Positions 23,637 through 33,182 of a DNA stretch of 64,000 nucleotides are shown piece by piece (position 1 is the stretch's first letter; every line of letters starts with the position of its first letter). The notes under the pieces were generated by a model that saw only the letters and a program-made list of their open reading frames with translations, did not search any database and was not told where the DNA came from. A program made the position numbers and the translations under genes. The DNA is from Paragonimus westermani (taxonomy: Eukaryota > Platyhelminthes > Trematoda > Plagiorchiida > Troglotrematidae), in NCBI GenBank assembly GCA_008508345.1, contig QNGE01001005.1, positions 137,463-201,462 on the forward strand. Reading direction: 5' to 3'.

Positions 23637-26600
23637 TAACTTCTGAGAATTTCCCACCGTAAATACGGTTGGTGTCACACATTTTGTGCCACACTGTGAT
23701 CACGTGAATATTTATACAAAAAATTGTACGACGGATGCAGGTTAGATGCGTTTAAACAAGGCACTCTTCAGGTGTTTATGTGCTCTCGCGTGCCTTATCA
23801 TGCCTTATTATCCTGTGAATTCTTAACAGTGTAAATGTGATACATTTCCAGCTCTCTTTGAAATATGGAAATTTAAACCAAACCATGTTTTCAGGCAATG
23901 TGTTTACCGTTGACACCTCTGGGTACCCGCTAGTTTGACAGATGCTTTTTGTCCTATTTTCTTAGTGCACACTCCACTAGAAGGGGTTTCTTACAAAACC
24001 TATTGGTATTGAATGCGTCAGAAACTTTGGAATTGCAAGTGATGCTCTGTTCACGTGCGTCCGCGGTATATAAATATTACGTATGGATATACTTAATACT
24101 CAGCTACCCCACTTAAAAATACTGTCCACGGGAATAGCCCAAAGTGCTCGCTTCTGGCTGGTGGTGTCCGTCCGGATGAGAAACCAACCAAGACCGTATG
24201 TCAGCGGGAAATGCGACACCATTAGGTGGTGTTTTATTACTCAAAATGTGCCATTTGTGATGGATTGCACAGTGTGTTGTCGTCTTTGGATACCACGCTC
24301 CTGATACTTAATTTTGTGCTCCGGTTTAAGTAGTCTAGGGGCCTGTTAATGGCAAGCAAGCTGGATGTCTACGTGAGATGACTTCTTCAAACTTTTAGGA
24401 TTATCCTAATCTTTCCGGAATCGCCACAAGGAGCCATTCTCTAGACCATTCACTTGTGTAGTGAAACGACAGCTCTATCAGTTTTGTCACAACCGCACCA
24501 CCTCCGCTTCAGATTCTTTCGGGTTCCTCTCTGATCTTCAAGGTATCCACAAACTGCGTCTTGCTGACGTCAAATTGTTGGTTCACTCATTGTATTCTTT
24601 CAGCAAGCATAGGTGGTGTCAAGAATACGGACGATTTTCTAGGCATCAAGTCGATAAAGTCACAGCACCGCGTATTTAATGACTGTAGATAGTTCGCTGT
24701 TACCGACATCACATTTGTATACTAGTATTGATGCATAATGTATAACACAATGCATTGACGGAAATACTGGCTTGTTCAAAGTCTGTCGGACAAGAACAAC
24801 AATGAAGAACAGCCAGACTGTTTGGGGAATGATCAGCTTAATTGTTACACATAGGTCGGGTCCACGATTTCCGTGAATGTACTCATGATGCTAAGCGCCG
24901 TTTTCTCTTTGAGATAGGAGTCGAATCGGCTGGGAAACCAGAATTACATTTCTTGATTAGACCCGATGGATGGTCCCTACAGAAGCCTATACTTCTTTAG
25001 AAGCTCCATAGCATCAGACAAATGACCAGCTGAGGCAACACCGTTGTGCTAACTACAAATACGCTGTAGTGATCAGGAATGTACTTAACTCAAACCCAAA
25101 GCTAGTTTCTACGCAGTATTAACAACGTAGCCCGCCAGCCAACAAAACTGTAGTGTAATCAGTATTTGTACAGCGTAGTTATGCATGCAATGGAACAACA
25201 CTAGCATACACTGTTTGGTTAGGAGTTACAGCCACTACAACCACTGTCTCCCATGTGCTGAAACCGCCATATTAAACAACATAAATACGTCAGTATAGGT
25301 GGGAGACATGGAGATTTCAGTTGTAACATAAGGAACGTTGGTCTGAATAGTGAATGACTGGAGAGATCATTAAGGAAGGTAAAAAATTGTATCATTTTTC
25401 CTCTCTGGTTGGACTCAGCTTTTGAGTTTGCCCGATCGGGGATCAAAAGCGGCAAACTCCTGCGACACGTCTTCACGAACAGCTAGGTTATCGTCCACGT
25501 AGTGTTTAAACAACACCGCCTTTGTAAAACTCTTGTGTAGGACGGATTTTATTTTGACCACAAGAAAACAAGCAGCTAACTGAAAGAATTATTCTATATA
25601 TAAATTGATTTTGGGAAGGTCTGCAAGGCGCGTTAACGTTCCGTAGTACCTGGCATCGCTAAACGGAAGGTTTTATCCTTGTCCGGATTCATCGGGTATT
25701 TTGTTTCAACAGCCTACCCCTGACCAGTGAAAACTAGGCTGTCAACAGCAAAATCAAGCAGTTGAGTTGAAGTTATTATCAAGAAACAGTACCATTGAAA
25801 GTTATAGCCTTTTGGCCGTATCCACTGCAAGGTGTCAATCTGGGGTGGACTATGTTCACCTAGAACGGATCCTTTGAGGTTTTTGCTACCGCGGCACAAA
25901 GTGTACATTTTTTCTGCATTCAAGGCTAACAAAGAAACACTTCAGAGAAAATCTAAAGGATCTTCTGCTTATTTCAATTGTACCTCTGTCCCGTAAACTT
26001 GTTTTTTGATTTCCATATCCCCACGGATTACGATACCCCAGGACCGGATAGTGTCTGGGATGAAGAAATTTTAGCAGTTTATTTGCCAGTTGCATAAACT
26101 TCTTCGTCATGGGTTGTTTGCGTAACAGATGGTTTGGTGGACAAGTGGCTTCGGGTTGTAAAGCAAAGATTGAAGGTCCGGAGATCGTTTGGTCTGACTG
26201 AGTGCAAACAAGGATGAAGCGAAATTTCTCATTGTCCGCTTGTCAGGTCAGACGAGAGTGGTGATAACGGGATTTCGATGTAAACCGGAGACAGGTAAGC
26301 TGTCAAGTAAAGCACATGATGACTAGCTGGCCAGCTGCTTAGACTCTCTGAGTATTACTGGACATAAGACCTGAGATAAAGTGGTCATTCCAACGACTAT
26401 TACTTCTGGCGGATGGATATTTGTTGCTTCAAGGAAGTGAAAAATGTGGTTGGAATGACAAACATTTTGTTCCTGTTCAATTTCTGCGGGAATATCTTTG
26501 TTTTTGTTACATTACTTCATCTTAATTCATTTTACTGCCGTCTCAATTTTCATAATCACATGACTATTCAGGCCTTACGTCGTCCGGCTGCAGCTTTCTG

Positions 26601-29279
26601 TGTTAACGTGAACAAACCGGATTGGAAGTAACCAAACGTTTCGAATATACACTCGACCGGGCACATTGGTGGAATTGTACTATTGCATTTCTTCTATACT
26701 CCATTGCAATGCACTAGGTTCTGAGTTCATCATTTGCCAGACGTCAGTCGTACAGACAACATTTTGGGATTACTGTTTTTGACTAAGACGTAAAGCACTG
26801 AGTGAGAAAACTACAAGGTCATCTATGCCTTGCAGTCTTTCCGTTTGCAAATCACAAAGTTAATTATGAGAAAAAATGTTTAAGAACAAAATATACCGTC
26901 GTCCGTATGACCGTTCAGTATAATTAAGACAGAAGTGAAAGAGTGGTAACCAGGAAACGTAGAAACGGATGAACGGAACTGTGGTGTATCGCAGTTTTTG
27001 GTGAGCCTCTATCAATACCATCGTTTGACTCATTTTATCGTTTTTATGAAACCCTGTTTGATTGTTGTGTTTTGTCTTTGTTCTTCCTTATTGTTCCCTA
27101 TACCTCAACATTTATTTACCACTTACTGCTTATTGCTATTTACTGTGTTATGTCTTCAACTGTTGCCAGAATCAACGACAGCTTGTGCCACATTGCCTAC
27201 AGGAACAGCTCAAAGTGTGAAACAATGATATTGACAAGACCGCTGTGCAAAATCACATGCTGGGACAGAATTCACGGGACTTCAATGAAACCTGTCTTCT
27301 GTTTTTTAATTTAAAGATAAAACAGGTCTTCTTGGGATGCATTTCGTAGGAGATTTTGAAATTCTGCTGTTATTATTCTACAACTTTTGCGGTTTAAGAT
27401 GTTTAGGCTTCCCCCGCACTACAAGAGGTTTGTCAAGTCTTGTACTTTTTTCTTGTGATCAAGTTCCCTTTATTTTCTTCGGAATTGAGTGATGGGCTGA
27501 GTTATACAGTTACATCCTCACTTTGCAGGAAGATGGTTCCCTTGCTTGTTTGAGTGTTGAAGTAGAAAGGGTGCCCTTCAAGTGCTGATCTAAAAGACTG
27601 ACATCGGAATTCCATATGTCACTGCCGATTCCGGCGTTCCTCCAGAGGCAGTTCCACTCCAAAGAGTTAACGAGCTGTCCTCAAGTTACATGGGAAGCAA
27701 AAACTTCTCATCTTTTCACAGAGATCCTGTAAGTAAAATAATCGGCCAATGAGGCTTCTCAGTTCAAGATTAGTCGTTAATACAACACTGAAAAAATCTA
27801 GCACCATGATGTTTCGATCTCTTCGGTTTGTGTTATGTATGCACTTCGCTAAGTGAGGTTATGTACGCCGGCATCGGTAAATTTGATATGCCACATTATT
27901 GAGAGATTGCTACCATTAACGGAGAGACGCTTGCGCTTTGTGTGATCTGTTCACTTCCGAAGTACGGACGAAAATCCTGTTTAGATGAAGCCTTCAATGT
28001 ATCTGCTGATTTGTTTAGGCAGTTTGATGAGATTCACACTAAAGTACATAGATGACCGACTTAGAACCATTCAGATCCTTCAACTGTCTATTTCATGTTT
28101 AGGGTTGTAGTCAGCATTTCCTTCTGTTTCAGTGAGAGCCGCATTCCATATGAAACGGTTGAAATCACAATGGTGAACTGCCAATCCCTGACTTTGGGCA
28201 TATAAAACACTTGATGTACCATAGGTTCCCGGTCCCTGGTGAAAGAAATAGAGTAATCATCGAATACTTAATGAGCAGTACCCACCGAGGTGCACAATGA
28301 AATGAGAAGCCAACGAATTTTTGTTAGACAGCCAGAACTCCAACACTTTTAAGTGACTGTAATTATCTTATATCGACTCATGCGTTTTCTAATTGAACTT
28401 AATTCGGAAAAGTTTATACGACGAATATTGCATATAATGTTTTCATGACTTTTGCCAAAAGTGGGGTTAGTAACTTGAAGATCTAGGGAACCAAGACAGA
28501 AATAGGTGACAGTAAAACAATTTCTTGCACTGCACACACTTTTGGACACACGGAATTCTTATCCCGAAAGAGCGAGCTTTTACATAGACACTGTATTTGA
28601 AGAAAACAGAAGTGGATTCCAACCGCTTGTGTCAATGTTGTATGCTTTGAGTACCACGCCATATTTCAGATTATGTTACTGATACAAGTGGCGAGAAGAT
28701 CATTCTAAGCCTGTTTTGGGAATCACTTGAAGCTACTGTTCAGCCTGTTTCAATCATAACAGTCTGGCTACTCTTGCATGAGCTAATTCTGGCGAACACC
28801 TTAAATAGACCAATTTCATGACTCAACTTGTATTGTTCGATAGACCTGTGGTGTCAATGTTGCTAGTTAAGCCACTGTTCACTGAGCTGGCGGTTCTGTA
28901 AGCTTCGGCTGTGAAAAATACAAGTCACCTTGATAGAATAATGTCAAACCCAAATGATGATCAGAAAGTATACCAGTTAAGTAGAAAAGACAATATCAAT
29001 CTAACAGAACAGTTTATCTTCTGTCATTTGGACATGTTAGTACATGCAGGAAGAGGGCAGTTTTCAAACACCTGCGTTTTGTGATCTAAAAACAGATAAG
29101 TGGACTACGTCAACTGTTATTGTTAAATCTGGCTTCCAATAACTCATACAACCTGGTACAATGGTGGGTCAGTAGTTTGATGCCAGTTGTACAGAACTGC
29201 AACCACTTTGTGGCTACGACTTTCAAGCCGAAACCTGCTAACAAGCCGGATAAAAGTACTATCAACATTAATTGAGCGC
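23637..29279. other. Long stretch without recognised genes
   Basis: Open frames of 60-85 codons (24083-24304, 24461-24679, 25219-25476 minus, 26413-26631, 26998-27314) show no known motif. A strong pyrimidine-rich acceptor-like tract ends near 27170, but the frame downstream cannot be decided. No RNA gene or repeat was recognised. Confidence 0.45.
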
Positions 29280-29417
29280 TACATAAATTTAAAACATTGA
29301 GGTCCCTTGATCCAGTTCACCGCATGTCCTATATAATCTAATGTTTTACGTCCGTGACTGAAGAGAGTAAACAAAATGTTAACATCTCGCGATGTTTGTC
29401 TTCTATCGCTATATAAA
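29280..29417. repeat. Solo PLE 5'-repeat fragments in opposite orientations
   Basis: The left part (29282-29318, AATTTAAAACATTGAGG then TTGATCCAGTTCACC) matches 2438-2470 of PLE copy 1 on the same (plus) strand, so it is minus-oriented. The right part (29330-29417) is a plus-oriented hammerhead repeat: it matches the minus strand of 40795-40700 (ATATAA, then AATGTTTTACG, the ribozyme, then TGTCTTCT) and also copy 1 (TCTCGCGATGT). The two halves therefore face away from each other. No ORF of an element is attached. Confidence 0.6.
29353..29391 (+). ncRNA. Hammerhead ribozyme relic with mutated G12
   Basis: Helix I is formed by CGTGA (29353-29357) and TCGCG (29387-29391): five pairs including one U-G. 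The core has CTGAAGA (29358-29364), then GAGTAAAC, then AAA (29373-29375) where a hammerhead needs GAA, then ATGTTAACAT (29376-29385) and C as the cleavage nucleotide. G12, the proposed general base in the known mechanism, is A here, so cleavage should be lost. Fold and sequence otherwise match the family. Confidence 0.6.
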
Positions 29418-30482
29418 TACCAAAAATCCGCTGACAAATGCTTCCATGTCGAACCTATTGACGACGAGTGTCGGATCGATCTGGTTAGTGCATATCTCTC
29501 TTCTGGTATAGATAGCACTGGAAACCCTATATCACAAGTTTACTTCCAACTGTTCAAACTAAGCTCGTGGGATATCATATGGATTTGGTTCATCACTGGC
29601 TGACTTTGGTGGTTGCAGTAAGAGGTAACTAGCTTGGGCCACGCCACTCTGTCGTATCACAGATGCGGCGTTCATCATAATTTCGTGATAGCAGAAAGCA
29701 GGACCTTGGTGAACATGCAGAATCGACGGACCACTGCAGTGTTGTATTTATAGGTAGTCATCATGATTGGGTCAGTACACGTGGTTTATTAATTTTGAAC
29801 TGTTTGAACACATTCTTAAGGTTGGGGAAACAGGACTTACAAAACTGCACCGAGCCAGCTCCCTAGACCATGTTACACAGAAAATATCACCATCCACAAT
29901 GACCTTGTAGAAGCATAATTCGTCCCAACCTCTTTATGAATTCTAATCACGAATGGATAATTAGCGTATCCGGGGTTAAAATTTCGATCGGACGGTATTT
30001 TTAAGACATTACTGTAATGATCCGAAAGACAGTGACCAGTCCGTTCATTAAAACGGACAGCTAGCGGTCATAGTGTTAACATCTGCCTTCCGTACAAAAA
30101 GACATTCAGTTAAAAGTTTCGTGTGTACTATTATGTAAATAGAGATAAAACTGGATACATAGGATTAGCAGCTGCTTATTCTTGAAAACACAAGAGCTTA
30201 CACTCATAGGAAATGATAAACCGGTTACAGTGTAGGTTTATGATTGCAAGTTCTCAGTTGTGTCGTCGGGCTGACACTTCCTATCAACAGACCGTAATGT
30301 AGAGTTGATCGCAGTCTTGCGAAATTTACTTCTATATAACCGTAGCCCATGTGTTTTCACACTTGTTGAGGTTATTGTGTTTCGTCAGTTTATAGTACAA
30401 GTTAAGCGCCATCCTTAAGTACAAAGTTCATATTCTGAAAACATGTCAGGTGACGTGCTGTCCGCCCTTTTATGAATTCACC
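29418..30482. other. Flank between solo repeat and PLE insertion; nothing recognised
   Basis: No open frame with a known motif and no further PLE sequence were found between the hammerhead repeat and the target-site duplication. The repeat at 29.3 kb therefore belongs to a separate event from the insertion at 30.5 kb. Confidence 0.4.
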
Positions 30483-30494
30483 AATCGTATATCT
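30483..30494 (+). repeat. Target-site duplication, left copy
   Basis: The 12-mer AATCGTATATCT here recurs at 32980-32991, immediately outside the PLE. The last T also matches the first base of the inverted repeat, so the border is uncertain by one base. Confidence 0.8.
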
Positions 30495-30737
30495 GAATAA
30501 AGAAGACAGTAGGCTGATATTACACGATTTATGTCCGGACAAATTTCGCTGCATCTTTACGAGTACATACTACAGACCATTTATATATCAGTATGAAAAA
30601 GCGAACAAGATACCCCAGAAAGCCAGCTGTCAGAGTGCACAACCATTGTCACTACCAAAGTAGCGACAACCTTACAAACAGTTGTTTCTGAACACACAAC
30701 ACGGGTTTGAACTTTCGGATTGCAATCGCTTCGGCAT
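30494..30737 (-). repeat. 244-bp inverted repeat, left arm (inverted PLE 3' end)
   Basis: This is the exact reverse complement of 32709-32952. It includes the last 28 codons of the endonuclease frame and the start of the 3' untranslated region. Similarity stops sharply at 30737, inside the coding part. Open frames read across it on the plus strand are antisense artefacts of the inversion. Confidence 0.95.
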
Positions 30738-30811
30738 AACGCACATTGTTTGGATAAGCACCTAAGCACAACACAATCGAGAAGAACTTCCTTAAGGACC
30801 CATCTAAGTAC

Positions 30812-32794
30812 GTGATGAATTTGTCGTCATTTAAACTGACTGAGATCCAGCTAGAGGCCTTATATTATGGTTTAAAATTTTGTATCCCACCTGAAAAGAT
30901 TAATTCTATTGAGACCCAAGCTCATTTTGAACAATTCCGTAAACAATTTTCCAACCAGCAACCTATATCAGAAGAGACTAAGAGCTGTCTGAAGGCAAAG
31001 CTTGTTAAATTGGAACACTAGTTTCGAACTATGTCTAGTCGGCAAAAGTGTCCTCTCACAAATCAACATATCAACGCCCTCAGATCGCTCAGATGTAACT
31101 ACGACTTGATCGTGCTGCAACCAGATAAAGGGTCAGGAACAGTTTTGATGGACACGGTTGATTACCTCAATAAGATGCAACCTATTCTGAATCATTCTCT
31201 GAGATTCAAAAATAAAGAAAGACCAGACAACCCGGTAGACGTCAAGCAGATTATCAATGGAAAACTGCAAGTATTACTTGAATGTAACTATATTAACGAA
31301 GAACCCTTCAAATCTCCAAAGTCAGTTGGAACTCAGGTTCAACAGCTATATGCACTCCCGAAACTTCAGAAACCTGGATTTCCATTCAGGCCGATTCTGT
31401 CTATGTCTAATTCGCCACAACACAAAGTAGCTAAATGGCTTGCGAAGATTCTGAAACCCATTCGAGACCGAATTACTCAGTTCTGTCTGAAAGATAGTTT
31501 TGAACTTGCTGGCTTACTTGAGACAGTGAATATTCGGGATAAGTATTTCTGCTTACTTGATGTGCAGTCGCTGTTCACGAACGTTCCTCTAGATGAATGT
31601 ATCGAATTTCTGTTTTTTTTTCATGAGGACGCACCATCTAGAAGTTGGAGTATCCGAAAGCCAACTGGAACAACTCCCGCTGCTCTGTACCAAAAACGTC
31701 AGATTTTTTTCCCCAAGACTCGGCCTACAGACAGATTGATGGGGTAGCTATGGGTGGCTTACTTTGCCTTATTCAGGCAGATATTTTTGCGGCAAAACTT
31801 GAGCAACAAGTTACAGGACAGTTATCTCCAGTGCAGCTATACAAGCGATACGTCGATGATATTCTTCTCTTCGCACACACTCGACTGCAAGCACAGAGCT
31901 TAATTGATCGGATGAATTCTTTGCACCCGAACATACATTTCAGTATAAAAGGCGAGAATCAAAACAGCCAAACGTTTCTGGATATATGCATCAGGAGAAA
32001 TGCAGATGGCTTGATTCAACGAAGCGTTCATCGCAAGAGCACTTGGACAGGTCAGTACCTGCATTTTGAAAGCTTTGTTCCCCGATCACACAAAAAAGTT
32101 TGGTGCGCACCTTGTTTGGTCGGACCAGACGTATCTGCCCTAAGGATACTGTTCGAGAAGAGATGGCCCAGTTAAAGACCACCATACAGCCAAACGGTTA
32201 CCCTGAACCGTTTGTTGCAAGATTTGAACAGCCCATTGATATAGGAATCCGACCCGATACGGTGTCTAAAAAGCCGGTAGTTCTTCGTCTTCCCTTCAAG
32301 GGGGATGATATATGTCGACTTATCCACCCTCGACGGTTATTTCTATCGCGAGGACGTACAATGCGGTGGTTCCAGTGATTCTGTTCAGAACATTCCGGAT
32401 TCCGACACCCTGTGTAAAACAACCGATGCCCGAGTCAGCCAAATCCAACCCCATCAATGAACATCGATGTAGATGCGGAGCATCCTACATAGGCAGAACT
32501 GAGCGCCAGTTGCGAACCCGGGTCACGGAGTTCATCCCGAAGTGGGTCACTAAACAAATTACGCAAACACTTGATGTCATAGCCGAGGATAGAAACAAGG
32601 AGCCTGCAGCGTCTATTGCACGTTATATTCTAATGACGCAACACCAATGTGATCCCACAGCGGTATTTAGCGTTATCTACTCAACTTCACACAGGCGAAC
32701 ACTGTGCCATGCCGAAGCGATTGCAATCCGAAAGTTCAAACCCGTGTTGTGTGTTCAGAAACAACTGTTTGTAAGGTTGTCGCTACTTTGGTAG
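30812..32794 (+). pseudogene. PLE reverse transcriptase / GIY-YIG endonuclease (copy 2), one stop and four frameshifts
   Basis: About 660 codons. N-terminal domain to 31021, then an in-frame TAG (31019-31021), then RT: PDKGSG at 31121-31138, LPKLQKPG, FRPILSM near 31385, LLDVQSLFTNVP near 31553, QIDGVAMG near 31733, YVDD at 31849-31860, QTFLDICIRR, and STWTGQYLHFESFVP. A connector follows (NGYPEPF and PFKGDD). The C-terminal GIY-YIG domain has CRCGASYIGRTERQL near 32468-32512, AASIARYIL and EAIAIRKFKPVLCVQK. The frame slips at T9 (31613-31621), T7 (31704-31710), A6 (32092-32097) and near 32305. The usual EHIPKW reads EFIPKW. Catalytic RT residues are intact. A GIY-YIG nuclease C-terminal to an RT is diagnostic of endonuclease-bearing PLEs. 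Confidence 0.92.
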
Positions 32795-32952
32795 TGACAA
32801 TGGTTGTGCACTCTGACAGCTGGCTTTCTGGGGTATCTTGTTCGCTTTTTCATACTGATATATAAATGGTCTGTAGTATGTACTCGTAAAGATGCAGCGA
32901 AATTTGTCCGGACATAAATCGTGTAATATCAGCCTACTGTCTTCTTTATTCA
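32709..32952 (+). repeat. 244-bp inverted repeat, right arm (PLE 3' end)
   Basis: Perfect reverse complement of 30494-30737. It covers the endonuclease C-terminus (AEAIAIRKFKPVLCVQK), the TAG at 32792-32794 and 158 bp of 3' untranslated sequence. In the genome the two arms could pair into a large cruciform enclosing about 2 kb. Confidence 0.95.
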
Positions 32953-32979
32953 AATTGTTGACGGGAAAAGAATGTATCA

Positions 32980-32991
32980 AATCGTATATCT
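32980..32991 (+). repeat. Target-site duplication, right copy
   Basis: AATCGTATATCT, identical to 30483-30494, lies 27 bp beyond the right inverted-repeat arm. Those 27 bp are thus taken as the true 3' terminus of the element. Confidence 0.8.
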
Positions 32992-32993
32992 CC

Positions 32994-33182
32994 ATGTTTG
33001 GAAAGAAGGTTAAAGTTTACTTCACGTTACATCAAGACGACCGTACTACTGCATTTTTTTTTATTAAACAAAACAAGATATATCCATTTGAACCCTTCGT
33101 TTTGAAACCTAAAAACGGCAAGCAAGACCTATTTTCTCGTCAGCCTAGTTACCTCACAAAAAATGTGAAAACGGCATCCAGG
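32994..33182 (+). CDS. Possible first exon, product unknown, next to the PLE insertion
   Basis: An ATG three bases after the target-site duplication opens 63 codons that run into a consensus splice donor (CAGG/GTGAGTAAGG at 33182/33183). The translation starts MFGKKVKVYFTLHQDDRTTA and is rich in Lys, Phe and Gln, with no recognised domain and no signal peptide. If the pre-insertion sequence is considered, the same frame meets a TGA within 27 bases upstream of the ATG, which is compatible with a start codon. If real, the PLE sits directly before the coding start. No second exon was identified, and a second frame is also open across the empty site. Confidence 0.3.

Larger units (their letters stand above)
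30495..32979 (+). mobile_element. Penelope-like element insertion, 5'-truncated with inverted 3' end (PLE copy 2)
   Basis: The insertion of about 2.5 kb is bounded by the 12-bp duplication AATCGTATATCT. From left to right it holds an inverted copy of its own last 244 bp (30494-30737), about 75 bp of unique sequence, the RT plus GIY-YIG frame (30812-32794), and a 3' untranslated end to 32979. It lacks about 90 N-terminal codons and the 5' repeat with hammerhead that copy 1 has. The two 244-bp arms are identical by direct comparison, so the insertion is young or the arms are being homogenised. The left arm lacks the last 27 bp of the element. Confidence 0.9.

Noticed and set aside
30472..30663. 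63-codon open frame at the left edge of the PLE, identical to a minus-strand frame at 32783-32995
   Set aside because: Both are antisense readings of the inverted-repeat arms, not a gene.
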